Shown in pieces: positions 27,598 to 36,843 of a stretch of 37,905 nt of DNA. The notes under the pieces are model-generated. The model saw nothing but the letters and a program-made list of their open reading frames with translations. It ran no database searches and was not told the origin of the DNA. How positions within the stretch are numbered: the stretch's first letter is position 1; each line of letters starts with the position of its first letter. The position numbers and the translations under genes are program-made. This stretch comes from Phycisphaerales bacterium. Lineage in GTDB: Bacteria > Planctomycetota > Phycisphaerae > Phycisphaerales > UBA1924. The DNA is taken from positions 1-37,905 of the forward strand of contig JADLFE010000041.1 of assembly GCA_020845755.1 (NCBI GenBank). Reading direction: 5' to 3'.

Positions 27598-28530
27598 TCA
27601 GGCCTCGTCCTTTTTCATGATGAAAAGGTAGTTGAACCCGCGCAGGAAGAAGTTGCCCTCCTCCGCCGCCTTGTGCCAGTTGCCGCGCTCCAGTTTCGCG
27701 TTGTGGCGCACGACGGCGATGATGTCGATCGGCGTGAAGTGGTTGCGAAGCAGGTCGAACAACTCGAAGCCGATCGGCATGAAACTCTCGCTGGCGCGCT
27801 GGCCCGATCGCTTCTTGAACGAGTCGCTGACATAGAGCGCCATGTACCGGCGCGGGCGGAGCACGCGGTCGATCTCGCCGATCACCTTCTCCATCGCGTC
27901 GTAGTAGGCCCGCCCGCCGTCCTCGCCGCCGGCGTCCAGTTTGCCGATGCAGCGTGGGTCATCCGAGTAATCAACGTGGGTTGAATACGGCGGATCGATG
28001 AACACAAAATCCGCCTTCGCGTCTTCGAGCGGGACTTTGCGGGCGTCGGCCCGGAAGATATCCGGGCGCGACGGCGACAGGTCATAGCCGAGCGCTCGCC
28101 GCTCCAGATCGCGGGCCACATCGATCGTCGTGCCGCTCCCGCACATCGGATCGACCACCAGATCGCCGACGCGCGTGTACCGTTGAAGGAGTTGCCAGAT
28201 CACCCACGACGGCGTGGCCCCAACATAGTCCTTGTCGCCCTGCATCGAGCCCGACTCGTTCGTGTAGTGCTGGCTGGGATATTCCCACAGCGTCGTCGTG
28301 AACACACGCAGCGCCGGGCGAGCCGGGCCGCGTGGTGCTCCGCGACCACCCCCGCGAGTACCTCCCCGCGATTCTCCGCCATGATCAGGAGGTGCGCTCG
28401 AATCGCCCACGCCACGATCGCCGCCGGATCGAGGCCTCTTCGCCCCGCGCGGCCCGCCGGTACGCGACGATCCGCCCGCGCGGCCCTCGCCATCCTGTCC
28501 TTCGCTGTGTCGACCAGGCCGCGACGTCAC
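27598..28530 (-). CDS. DPPY-type nucleic-acid methyltransferase with Arg/Gly-rich N-terminus
   Basis: Predicted SAM-dependent amino-methyltransferase of DNA or RNA. From GTG 28530 it has 310 residues. Residues 1-72 are a low-complexity, Arg/Gly-rich, probably disordered region with RGG elements. The catalytic part has VVDPMCGSGTTIDVA (motif I, 125-139), GYDLSP (motif II, 148-153) and FIDPPYSTHVDYS (motif IV, 177-189). Motif I preceding DPPY in one domain fits gamma-order N6-adenine/N4-cytosine DNA enzymes and also Trm11/TrmG10-like RNA enzymes. GTG 28530 overlaps the stop of the nrnA-like gene (GTGA), implying translational coupling. No restriction enzyme or specificity gene is adjacent, so a solitary or RNA-directed enzyme is more likely than a restriction-modification system. 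Confidence 0.82.
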   Translation of the reverse strand: MTSRPGRHSEGQDGEGRAGGSSRTGGPRGAKRPRSGGDRGVGDSSAPPDHGGESRGGTRGGGRGAPRGPARPALRVFTTTLWEYPSQHYTNESGSMQGDKDYVGATPSWVIWQLLQRYTRVGDLVVDPMCGSGTTIDVARDLERRALGYDLSPSRPDIFRADARKVPLEDAKADFVFIDPPYSTHVDYSDDPRCIGKLDAGGEDGGRAYYDAMEKVIGEIDRVLRPRRYMALYVSDSFKKRSGQRASESFMPIGFELFDLLRNHFTPIDIIAVVRHNAKLERGNWHKAAEEGNFFLRGFNYLFIMKKDEA

Positions 28531-29609
28531 GCCTTGCTCCCCGTCGCGCCAAGCGCCTTGGTGAGCGCGTCGATCACCTGCTTTTTCGCCTCGGCCAAGG
28601 GCAGATTCATGCGCGCGCCCGCGGCACGCACGTGCCCGCCCCCTCCGAACTGCCTGGCAACCTGGTTCACATCCGGCGCATCCGGCGTGTTCTTCGCACG
28701 CAGGCTGAGTTTCGTGATCGGACGCGAGTTGGCCGCGACCTCTGACTCCGTGAACATCGCCACCACGCGCACGCTCCCGATGCACTGCGCGCTGTCCGCG
28801 AATCCACCCGCGTCGCCCGGCTCGCCGCCCGCATCGGCCATGTCACCCCTCGTCAGCGACATCACAGCGACGCGATTCTCCGCGTGCAGTTCCAGCGACG
28901 AAAGCGACTTGGCCAGCAGACGCACCCGCGCCGGGCGGTCCTGCTGCTCGATCAATCGATACAACTCGCTGTGGTTCGCCCCGGCCGCCAGCAGGTCCGC
29001 CGCGTGACGAAGCACCGGCGGCGTCACGTTGCTGTGCTTGAACCACCCCGTGTCCGTCGCGATCCCGACAAACAACGGCTCGGCAACCTCGCGCGGCAAG
29101 TCCGCGATCGAGTTCAGGCCGAGCATGAGGCGGCACAACTCCGCCGCGGGCTCGGCAACCGCCGCCGCGCTCGTCTCGATGTAACGCCGCGCCGACGTGT
29201 CCGCATCACCCTGCACATGATGATCGATCACCGCCACGCGATCGCGCCGCGGCTTCAGATAGGTCGTCACCCCCTCGAGCTGCGACCAAGAGCCCGTGTC
29301 CAGAATCACGATCGCATCTGGCTCCGCGTCTTGCCCCGGCGGCGGGACCGTCGAGCCATCCAACACGAACGTGGGCGTGTCGCCCGCCAGCGACGCAAAC
29401 CACACCGGCATCGGCCCGCAGTACCACGCCGCCGCCGCTCCCGCGCGGTTCTTGTTGAGTGCCCGGCACAGCGCGATGGTCGATCCCACCGCGTCGCCGT
29501 CGGGCTTGAGGTGCGTGAGCACCACCACCCGTCGCGCTCCACGCAGCCACGACGCGATCTCCGCCAGCGTCGCGCTCGTCGTCCAAGTCTCCGCGGAATT
29601 CAGCGGCAT
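28527..29609 (-). CDS. DHH-family phosphoesterase, NrnA-like
   Basis: Predicted oligoribonuclease (nanoRNase) and/or pAp phosphatase. From ATG 29609 it has 360 residues. The DHH domain has LTHLKPDGDAVGS (31-43), ILDTGSWSQ (102-110), VIDHHVQGD (128-136, the DHH motif at 129-131) and ATDTGWFKHSN. The C-terminal DHHA1 domain has the substrate-binding GGGGHVRAAGA near residue 325. GGAG lies 8 nt before ATG 29609, which overlaps the ribF end by 10 nt; the frame is open to 29672. nrnA next to ribF is a recurring bacterial arrangement (the rbfA-nrnA-truB-ribF region). Confidence 0.93.
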   Translation of the reverse strand: MPLNSAETWTTSATLAEIASWLRGARRVVVLTHLKPDGDAVGSTIALCRALNKNRAGAAAAWYCGPMPVWFASLAGDTPTFVLDGSTVPPPGQDAEPDAIVILDTGSWSQLEGVTTYLKPRRDRVAVIDHHVQGDADTSARRYIETSAAAVAEPAAELCRLMLGLNSIADLPREVAEPLFVGIATDTGWFKHSNVTPPVLRHAADLLAAGANHSELYRLIEQQDRPARVRLLAKSLSSLELHAENRVAVMSLTRGDMADAGGEPGDAGGFADSAQCIGSVRVVAMFTESEVAANSRPITKLSLRAKNTPDAPDVNQVARQFGGGGHVRAAGARMNLPLAEAKKQVIDALTKALGATGSKA

Positions 29610-30535
29610 GCAAGTGGCTCCGTCGTGCAAAGGGTCAATGGTGAAGCGAGCATCTCCGCGGCGCGATCGCAATCACGCCGCAGTTGTTCGGTCAATCGCT
29701 GAACGCTGTCGAAGCGAACCTGGTCGCGGACAAACGCCGCGATGTCGAGCGACAGCCGCCAGCCGTACGCGGGCATCTCCGTCGCGCCGAGCATGTGCGC
29801 CTCGATGCGACGATCAACGCCGTGAAACGTCGGGCGCGTCCCGATATTGAGCGCCGCCGGAAACCGGCGTCCATCTGGGAGTGTCGCGGTCGCGGCGTAC
29901 ACGCCGTCCGAAGGCGGCATGACCTCCGAATCAAGATTCGCCGTCGGGAACCCGATCGTCCTCCCACGCTGGTCACCCTTCACCACCACGCCCTCGAGCC
30001 GGTGCGGCCTGCCCAGGACCAGAGCCGCGTCAGCCACCCGACCGTTCGCCAGGAGCCATCTCGTCAGCGAACTCGACGCCGGCGCGATCAACTGATCGTG
30101 CAGCGCGATCTTCACCGACGGCTCGATATGCAGCGTGTATCCGCTCGCCGTTCCCAGTGAACGCAACAACTCCAGCGTGCCCGATCGCCCCTTGCCAAAG
30201 TGGAAATCCGGTCCCTCAACGATCCACGTCGGCGCGTATCGCTTCACCAGATCGTGGACGAATTCCTCCGCCGACATCGCGAGCACGCCAGGGGTCGGCT
30301 CCAACTTCTCCACGACGTCCGCGCCCAAGGCCCGGAGCATCTCCGCTCGCAGGGCAAACGTCGTGAGCCGCGGCGGCGTTCGCTCAGGCCGCAGTATCGT
30401 TGCCGGGTGCGGATCAAACGAGATCACCACCACCCGCCCGTCCGCCCCCGCGAGATCTCGGGCGCGCCGGATCAGCGCCGCGTGCCCGATATGCACGCCG
30501 TCAAAGTTGCCGATGCTGAGAGCCGTGCGAGACAT
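29600..30535 (-). CDS. ribF: Bifunctional riboflavin kinase/FMN adenylyltransferase
   Basis: Makes FMN from riboflavin and then FAD from FMN. From ATG 30535 it has 311 residues. The N-terminal nucleotidyltransferase has SIGNFDGVHIGH (residues 6-17) and SFDPHP. The C-terminal riboflavin-kinase domain has GRTIGFPTANL (the PTAN motif), DGVYAA and LNIGTRPTFHG. The length matches E. coli RibF (313). The start is uncertain: no purine-rich site precedes ATG 30535, while in-frame ATG 30586 adds 17 residues and has a GGGGCGG stretch nearby. It overlaps the nrnA-like gene downstream. Confidence 0.95.
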   Translation of the reverse strand: MSRTALSIGNFDGVHIGHAALIRRARDLAGADGRVVVISFDPHPATILRPERTPPRLTTFALRAEMLRALGADVVEKLEPTPGVLAMSAEEFVHDLVKRYAPTWIVEGPDFHFGKGRSGTLELLRSLGTASGYTLHIEPSVKIALHDQLIAPASSSLTRWLLANGRVADAALVLGRPHRLEGVVVKGDQRGRTIGFPTANLDSEVMPPSDGVYAATATLPDGRRFPAALNIGTRPTFHGVDRRIEAHMLGATEMPAYGWRLSLDIAAFVRDQVRFDSVQRLTEQLRRDCDRAAEMLASPLTLCTTEPLACR

Positions 30536-30741
30536 GAGGGGAAGATGGTAGGGGTGGATCGCGGTGCCTGCCGTGATTCCGCCCATCCGCCCCGCGATAC
30601 ACGCCGATGCAGAGAGTTCGAGCGCTTCAAGATCGCGACGACCTCAGGCGCAGATTCGAGCGACTCAACTCCGTCCCGCCTCTTCCCCCGCGAACTCCGC
30701 GCCCTCCGCGATGTACCTGGTTCGATGACCGCTCGACGCGT

Positions 30742-31566
30742 TCAGTGGTCCGTCGGCGGAATCGCCGCGGGGATGATCTCGGTCTCTTCGCGCTGCGCCA
30801 GCGTGATCGGTCCGCCGATCGTCTCTTGCTTTACCGCCACAAGGCTCCGCCGCACGAGGTCGAGCACCGCCAGGAAGAGCCCGATCAACTCCGAACGCGA
30901 GCGCCCCTGGAAGACCTGCGAGAACTCCAGCGTTCTCGAGCCGTCCTCTGCCGCCGGTGTCGTGCGGATGCGCTCCAGGATGTCCTGTGCGTGAAGTTCG
31001 ATCGGCGTATCGTCGTAGGTCACCTGGTGATCGCCAAGGCGATCAAAGTTGACGCTCTCGACGATCTTGCGGAACGCCTCGGCCAGATCAACCAGGCCGA
31101 TCTCGCCGAGATCGACCTGATCCATCGACTCCATCGCTTCGCGCAGGCGATCATCATCCACAGACGCGTGGCCAGCCGGGAAGCGGTTGGCCCAGTCGGT
31201 GTGGCGCTGCTCGAGCGCCGCGGCCGCATCGCGATACTGCTTGTACGCCAGCAGTTGCCGCACCAGTTCCGCGCGCGGGTCCTCGCTCGCTCCGCCATGT
31301 GCACCCAGCAACGCCGCCCGCGCCGGCGCGGGCATGAGCATCCGCGACTTGATCTCCATCAGCGTCGCCGCCATGACCAGGAACTCGCCCGCGAGTTCGA
31401 TGTCGATCCGCTCGATCCCCTTCAGGAACGAGAGATACTGCTCGGTGATCGATGCCACCGGGATATCCGTGATGTCCACCTCGTCCTTGCGGATGAGGAA
31501 GAGCAGGAGGTCCAGGGGACCCTCGAATGCGTCCAGATGTACGCGATAGTCGTCCATGACGCTCAT
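30742..31566 (-). CDS. scpA: Segregation and condensation protein A
   Basis: Kleisin subunit that bridges the SMC heads, with ScpB, in chromosome condensation. The 274-residue protein begins with the ScpA signature FEGPLDLLLFLIRKDEVDITDIPVASITEQYL (residues 14-45), then EFLVMAATLMEIKSRMLMP, a variable middle, and a C-terminal winged-helix part (LIGLFLAVLDLVRRSLVAVKQ). GGAG lies 7 nt before ATG 31566. No scpB is in the window. It is divergent from kdsD and heads the scpA-ribF-nrnA-methyltransferase series, with a 206-bp gap before ribF. Confidence 0.95.
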   Translation of the reverse strand: MSVMDDYRVHLDAFEGPLDLLLFLIRKDEVDITDIPVASITEQYLSFLKGIERIDIELAGEFLVMAATLMEIKSRMLMPAPARAALLGAHGGASEDPRAELVRQLLAYKQYRDAAAALEQRHTDWANRFPAGHASVDDDRLREAMESMDQVDLGEIGLVDLAEAFRKIVESVNFDRLGDHQVTYDDTPIELHAQDILERIRTTPAAEDGSRTLEFSQVFQGRSRSELIGLFLAVLDLVRRSLVAVKQETIGGPITLAQREETEIIPAAIPPTDH

Positions 31567-31721
31567 TGTGCGGCTCCGCCGTGTCCCCGGAGTTTAGCGT
31601 GATTACTGGTGAAGCGAGCGGCCTGCGCAGAGACTCCCTGCGATCGTTCGCGCGTGCCCATCCGCGTCGTTCCGGGGCAATTCCCAAGTCCAGCCTAAAC
31701 TTCCGCATGGCGGAACGGACC

Positions 31722-32813
31722 ATGCCCCATCCGACTCAATCGCACACCCAAGCCCCGGCGAAAGGCCCGATCGGCACCCATGCCGATCATGCCAACCACG
31801 CCTCGGAACAGGATTTCGCCCGCGACACGATCCGCGAGCAGGCCCGGGCGGTGCTGGGCCTGGTCGATCACGTCGGCCCGTCGTTCCATAAGGCCGTCGA
31901 CCTCATCTGCACCGCCGCCAACGCGGGAGGCAGTGTGCTTGTGACCGGTCTGGGCAAGTCCGGCCTCGTCGGCGCCAAGATCGCCGCCACCATGTCCAGT
32001 GTCGGAATCCCGGCCCACGTGGTCCACCCGACCGAGGCCGCCCACGGCGATCTGGGCCGATTCCGTGCCGCCGACGTCGTGATCGCCATCTCCTTCTCCG
32101 GCGAGACCGACGAATTGGTCAACCTCGCCGCCATCCTCCGCCAGGACGGCCTGCCCATCATCTCGATCACCGGCGGCGGCGGCGCGGGCGACGACGGCAC
32201 GCCCCGCTCCAGCCTCGAACGACTCGCCACCGTCTTCCTCCGCCTCGGCGTCACCAGCGAAGCCACTCCCGAGTTCCACGCACCGACCTCGTCCACGACC
32301 GCCACCCTTGTGCTCGGCGACGCACTCGCCCTCGCGGCGGCACGGCGGCGCGAGTTCACCCACGCCGACTTCGTCCGCAGGCACCCCGGCGGCGCGCTCG
32401 GCAACGCCCTACGCCCCGTCACCGACGTGCTGCGTTTCGTCGTGGGCAAGAACCTCGCGACGCTGAACGAAGACCTCAGCGTGCGCCGTGCTCTCGAAAA
32501 GGCCGCCGAACACGGGCGGCGCCCCGGCGCGATGCTCGTGGTCAGCCCCGGCGATGGCTCGCTCTCGGGCATCTTTACCGACGGCGACCTGCGCCGCCTC
32601 GTGCTGCGCGACGCGAAGGAACTCGATCGACCCATCGCGGAAGTCATGACCCGCAAGCCCCGAACACTCTCGAGTTCGGCCCTGGTGCGCGACGCCGTGC
32701 TGATGGTGCGTGAGCATCGCCAGGACGAGATTCCGGTGGTCGACGAGGCCGGACGCCCGGTCGGCATTCTCGACGTGCAGGACCTGATCGCGCTGCGCCT
32801 GGTGCAGGATTAA
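31722..32813 (+). CDS. kdsD: D-arabinose 5-phosphate isomerase, KdsD/KpsF type
   Basis: Converts ribulose 5-phosphate to arabinose 5-phosphate, the first step of Kdo synthesis for LPS. From ATG 31722 it has 363 residues. A His-rich stretch (8-26) precedes the SIS domain (about 50-200) with VLVTGLGKSGLVGAKIAATMSS and AISFSGETDELV. HPGGALG near residue 221 leads into two CBS domains (about 230-360; VMTRKPRTLSSSALVRDAV). E. coli KdsD has 328 residues. An alternative ATG is 31707, and the frame is open to 31566. The LptC/LptA-like gene follows after 87 bp, as kdsD-kdsC-lptC-lptA occurs in E. coli; kdsC is absent here. Confidence 0.93.
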   Translation: MPHPTQSHTQAPAKGPIGTHADHANHASEQDFARDTIREQARAVLGLVDHVGPSFHKAVDLICTAANAGGSVLVTGLGKSGLVGAKIAATMSSVGIPAHVVHPTEAAHGDLGRFRAADVVIAISFSGETDELVNLAAILRQDGLPIISITGGGGAGDDGTPRSSLERLATVFLRLGVTSEATPEFHAPTSSTTATLVLGDALALAAARRREFTHADFVRRHPGGALGNALRPVTDVLRFVVGKNLATLNEDLSVRRALEKAAEHGRRPGAMLVVSPGDGSLSGIFTDGDLRRLVLRDAKELDRPIAEVMTRKPRTLSSSALVRDAVLMVREHRQDEIPVVDEAGRPVGILDVQDLIALRLVQD

Positions 32814-32900
32814 GCACATGTCTCGCCGAGTCGCCACCGGTGCTTTGCCGCCGGTGCTCCCCTGATGGTGGCATTCCCAAGGACGAGGTACCATCGACCC

Positions 32901-35900
32901 ATGAACACAGTGCCTGCGGAGCGTGCACGGATGCGAAAGGCTCAATACGGCCAGGGCGGCTGGCTCCGCGCCCGCGCGGGCTCCACGCGCACCGCCGGGC
33001 TCACAATCGCCGCCGTCCTCTCCGTCGCGTTCGCCGGACTGATCGTCTTCTACGTCCTGCGCGGACCGCGAGTCTCCAACGCCGGACTCAACGGGCAGGA
33101 AACCCCGCCGCCGCCGGACATCAAGGACATCGCCAACGCCGCCGGGAACAGCAGCGGCTTTGAGATCGCGGGCGGCAAGGAGCAGCGCGTTACGTTCACC
33201 GATCGCAACGATCCGACCCGAATCGCGGGCGAACTCGGGTGGGATCGCCTCGAGCCGCTGGAGGGCAAGCGATACCGCCTCGAGAAGCCCCGCTCGTTCA
33301 ATTATCTGAAGGACGGGCGGATCGTGTATGTCCGCGCCGATCAGGGGCAGTTCGTGATCCCGCGTCAGGATCAGGAGCCGCAGTCTGGCACGTTGTCTGG
33401 CAACGTCGAGATCAGGTTGTTCCCCGCGCTCCCGCCGGGGATGAAGATCGATCCCGACAAGGGTGTGCCGCTGCTGACGGCACGGATGTCGTCGGTCGAC
33501 TTCGACACGACGACCGGCGAGATGCGGACCGCAAGCCGCGTTGTCGGCGAAGGCGAATTCGGCGAGTTCGCGTTTACAGGCCTGCGCGTCGTCACCAACC
33601 AAACCGAGCGCCGCGTTGAACTGCTGGAAATCGATCGCGGCGAGCAAATCGTGCTCAAGCCAACCCGCATGCGTGCGCGTGGTGGGGGCGGCACACCCGC
33701 CAAGGGCGAGGTCGCGGCCGAGCCGAAAACCCGAGGCGGTACGCCCGAGATCACGCCCACGCCAACGCCTTCAGCGCCCCCCGCGACGCCGCTGGATGAA
33801 GTTTTCTACGCAGCGGCGTTCAGCGAAGACGTAAAGGTCGTTCAGGGTGCCAAGGAAATCTCTTCGGATCGCCTGCGCACCTGGACCCACCTGATCGACG
33901 GCAAACTCGCCCCGGGCGCGACGGGAGACATCGAGAATCTGGGACACAAGCCGAACCAGAAGGCCGCGGACGTTGCACCGCATCCGACCGGCGGCCCGCA
34001 GATCGCGGACCCCGAATCCTCGGGCGCCGCGATACCGGTGACGCCCGCGCCCACCGTTCCTGAATCCCGTGAGGATTCGGTCGGGACACCTCCCGCGCCG
34101 GGCGCGGCCGCACTGACCTTGCCGAGCACGTCGGTAGCGCCGATGCACGAGCCCGATGCCCAGCCCGCCGCGCAGCCCAACGACGCGCTCGCTTCGATCC
34201 GCTCGGACGAAGACGTCACGATCACATGGACGGGACCGCTCGTGCTCAAGGCCGAGAAGGATCGACCGGGCGAATTAGCCAAGGATGAGGTGTCGCTGCG
34301 TTTCGAGTCCGACCTGCCGGGCGGCACACGCTTCAGCGCGACAGACCAGAAGGCCAGCGGCAGCGCGACCAACGTCGACTATTTCGCCACGACCCGCCGC
34401 GTCGCGCTCATCGGCGACGACACGACTCCCGCGGTCGTGCGCTCGCAGGGCGCAGGGTGGTTGGAAGCAAAGATCGTCGCGATCGGGATCGCGACCGGCG
34501 TGGTCGACATCGCATCCGGCGGCGTGCTGGTGCAGGACAAAGGGAGCGCAGGCGACGAGCCCGCGCCCGAGGCCGCACGGCGCGTGGCATGGGGAGAGAG
34601 CGCCCAGTTCCTCTTCGACACCCGCGACGGGCAGATGACCGGCGCGCTGCGCGAGGCGTTCCTGCACGGGAAGGTCAGCGCCCGCGACGGCCGAAGCACG
34701 CTCGACGGCGGATTCCTGCACGCGATATTCATCCCGAGCCCGCGCACGGACGGACAGGCCGTCTTGCGCCGGATCGAGGTGCGTGACGGCACGACCGGGA
34801 ATGACGGGCGCGGCGCATCACTGGCCGCGGGCGAACTTGATCTGTCGTTTGTGCCAGTCCGCAAGGGCGACGCGGGGATTGGCGAGAGCGAGCCGCGCGA
34901 GTTCGAGGCACGCGGCGGGGTGCGGGTCGAGCGTGACGGCGTGACGCTCGATACCGACAGGCTCCGCGCCGGCCTGGCATCGAAGGCCGAACCGAACGAC
35001 CGAAAGAACGCCATCGAAGTGACCGACGTCAAGGCCGACGGCACCGTTCGCTTCACGCGCCGCGACGGCGTGACGGCCAACGCGGATCAACTCCGGGCCG
35101 ACGCCGTGCGCGAGATCGTGGAATTGATGGGCGAGCACGTCTCACTCTCCAAGGGTGCGAGTTCGGTCAACGGCACGTCGATGGTGCTCAAGGGCGCGGA
35201 GCGATCGCTCGAGGTCTTCGGCGCGGGTGTCTTCGAGCACAAGCCGAGTACTCCGATCGCCGCGGAAACCGCGACACCGGCGAACGATGTCGCCAATCCC
35301 GCCAAGGACCTCGGGCACGTGCTGGCGACGTGGAAGGGCGGGATGGTCTTCAGCGACGTCACGGGCGTGCTCGATGCCGCCGGCGACGTTCAGGCGACGT
35401 ACACGCCCGGCCCGCTCGAACAGGACAAACTCTTCGGCGAGCGTCTGCACCTGGAACTCACGCCGGGAGATTCGCAGGACGGCGAGACCTCCAGCGGCAT
35501 CGCGAGCCTTGATCTTGGCACCAGGTCGAGCGAGCCGATGGATGCGAAGAAGCCCGACGAGCGGAAACTGCTCATCGCGAGCGTCACCGGATCGGACCTT
35601 GAGCGGGCCGACGGCAAGCGGGCGAGCGTTGAATCTCGTTCGTATCGCCTGAACGAAGATGCATCGGAAGGGCGTGAACTCGAAAGCCTCGTGTACCTTG
35701 AAGGCTCGATGATCGTGGGCGACAACGCACAGGGCACGATGACTGTCCCGAGCGCCGGCATGCTGCTGTCGTTCGACAAGCGGAACACGCCGCCGAAGGT
35801 CGAGGTGGTGGGCGAGGAGCCGACGACGGCGCGAGGCACGGCCCGCGTGCGGTGGACAACCGAACTGACGTACGAGCGTGTGCCGGGCCTTGCGACGGTT

Positions 35901-36278
35901 CGCGGCGGTGTGAAACTTGATCACGCGCCCCTCGATTCGCCGGACAAGGCCGAACTCGAAAGCGAGAAACTCGTCGTGCGATTCCGCGACGCGGAATCGG
36001 TGAACGAGAAGGGCATGCGCCTCGTGCGCGGGCAGTTCCTGGGCGCGACGGCGAACGGCGCGGTGTGGGCGCGGTCGATGGGCAAGGAAATCACGAGCGA
36101 TCAGCTCGAGTATGACGCCGCGGCGAGGACGATCGAGGCGATCGCGTCGGAAGGGAATCTGGCGCAGATGTTCGATCCCAAGAACCCGACGCCGATGACG
36201 GCTCGCCGGATTTTCTGGGATCTGACGAAGGACCGCGTCGAGATCAAGGACGCCGGGACGATCACGATCCCGAGGTGA
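32901..36278 (+). CDS. Giant LptC/LptA-like LPS transport protein
   Basis: Predicted periplasmic bridge for LPS export, anchored in the inner membrane. From ATG 32901 it has 1125 residues; LptC and LptA are each about 190. Residues about 33-53 are a TM helix. Residues about 95-220 resemble LptC (RIVYVRADQGQFV, SGTLSGNVEIRLF, RMSSVDFDTTTGEM). A Pro-rich linker (about 265-290) and an acidic/Pro-rich part (about 350-430) follow. Later stretches repeat the OstA/LptA logic of a strand pattern followed by D.L..D...: ANADQLRADAVREIVELMGEHVSLSKG (near 730) and SDQLEYDAAARTIEAIASEG (near 1070). ATG 32931, with GGAG 9 nt upstream, is an alternative start. It follows kdsD by 87 bp. No lptB ATPase gene is in the window. 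Confidence 0.75.
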   Translation: MNTVPAERARMRKAQYGQGGWLRARAGSTRTAGLTIAAVLSVAFAGLIVFYVLRGPRVSNAGLNGQETPPPPDIKDIANAAGNSSGFEIAGGKEQRVTFTDRNDPTRIAGELGWDRLEPLEGKRYRLEKPRSFNYLKDGRIVYVRADQGQFVIPRQDQEPQSGTLSGNVEIRLFPALPPGMKIDPDKGVPLLTARMSSVDFDTTTGEMRTASRVVGEGEFGEFAFTGLRVVTNQTERRVELLEIDRGEQIVLKPTRMRARGGGGTPAKGEVAAEPKTRGGTPEITPTPTPSAPPATPLDEVFYAAAFSEDVKVVQGAKEISSDRLRTWTHLIDGKLAPGATGDIENLGHKPNQKAADVAPHPTGGPQIADPESSGAAIPVTPAPTVPESREDSVGTPPAPGAAALTLPSTSVAPMHEPDAQPAAQPNDALASIRSDEDVTITWTGPLVLKAEKDRPGELAKDEVSLRFESDLPGGTRFSATDQKASGSATNVDYFATTRRVALIGDDTTPAVVRSQGAGWLEAKIVAIGIATGVVDIASGGVLVQDKGSAGDEPAPEAARRVAWGESAQFLFDTRDGQMTGALREAFLHGKVSARDGRSTLDGGFLHAIFIPSPRTDGQAVLRRIEVRDGTTGNDGRGASLAAGELDLSFVPVRKGDAGIGESEPREFEARGGVRVERDGVTLDTDRLRAGLASKAEPNDRKNAIEVTDVKADGTVRFTRRDGVTANADQLRADAVREIVELMGEHVSLSKGASSVNGTSMVLKGAERSLEVFGAGVFEHKPSTPIAAETATPANDVANPAKDLGHVLATWKGGMVFSDVTGVLDAAGDVQATYTPGPLEQDKLFGERLHLELTPGDSQDGETSSGIASLDLGTRSSEPMDAKKPDERKLLIASVTGSDLERADGKRASVESRSYRLNEDASEGRELESLVYLEGSMIVGDNAQGTMTVPSAGMLLSFDKRNTPPKVEVVGEEPTTARGTARVRWTTELTYERVPGLATVRGGVKLDHAPLDSPDKAELESEKLVVRFRDAESVNEKGMRLVRGQFLGATANGAVWARSMGKEITSDQLEYDAAARTIEAIASEGNLAQMFDPKNPTPMTARRIFWDLTKDRVEIKDAGTITIPR

Positions 36279-36519
36279 GTGGGGGCGCGAGAAGGCGAGC
36301 GGGCGCTGGTTTGTGATGGCGCGCCGGCGGACGGTGGCGTCTTTGAGTCGGGCTTGTGCTTCTTTGCTCATGGTGAAGACTCGATGATCCGTGCGGTGGT
36401 GCGGCAGCCGGGCCGGGGCGGTGTCGCTGCGGGGCGTGGACGCCGGGGGCGCGGCGGGTGATGGGCCGCCAGCGGACCTCGGGGAGGGCGTGCACGCGCT
36501 CTCCAACCAGTGGGCGGAC

Positions 36520-36565
36520 GGACACTCTGGTGCGCACAGACGCGGTGATAAGCGTTTACTAACCC
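36520..36565. repeat. Dispersed intergenic repeat, copy 2
   Basis: GGACACTCTGGTGCGCACAG then ACGCGGTGATAAGCG matches copy 3 exactly over 35 bp; after that the two diverge (TTTACTAACCC here). It is preceded by GGGCGGAC, as in copy 1. Confidence 0.88.
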
Positions 36566-36677
36566 AGGAGAGAAGGCGGCGGGGAGGAGGCGGAAATGCA
36601 GGCCGCGAAGGGAATTGCGCGCGGGGTGAAATCGCGCGAAGATTTTTTTCGAGAATCCGGAAAGTGGTCAAAAAGAC

Positions 36678-36735
36678 GGACACTCTGGTGCGCACAGACG
36701 CGGTGATAAGCGGGTGCTAACAAGAAGGCACGAGG
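36678..36735. repeat. Dispersed intergenic repeat, copy 3
   Basis: The core is identical to copy 2 over 35 bp. The following GGGTGCTAACAAGAAGGCACGAGG resembles the tail of copy 1 and continues more loosely as far as GGGGAAG at about 36752. Confidence 0.88.
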
Positions 36736-36843
36736 CACTTGGCACTCGGGGAAGAGAAAAGACCGATAGACGAAGAGACGGAGTGAAATGCAAGGACGCG
36801 CCATCCCTGAGGGTCGCGCGACTGATCGGGAAGCTAGGGAGGC

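Noticed and set aside
27598..28530. Restriction-modification system
   Set aside because: There is only a methyltransferase. The neighbours are nrnA, ribF and yhaM-like genes, with no nuclease or specificity subunit.
27598..28785. Longer methyltransferase starting at 28785
   Set aside because: The extra 85 codons lie inside the DHH gene in another frame. GTG 28530 at the DHH stop is the natural coupled start.
36280..36370. Small minus-strand gene starting MSKEAQARLKD
   Set aside because: It has no ribosome site, runs antisense into the LptC/A-like gene, and has no recognised family.
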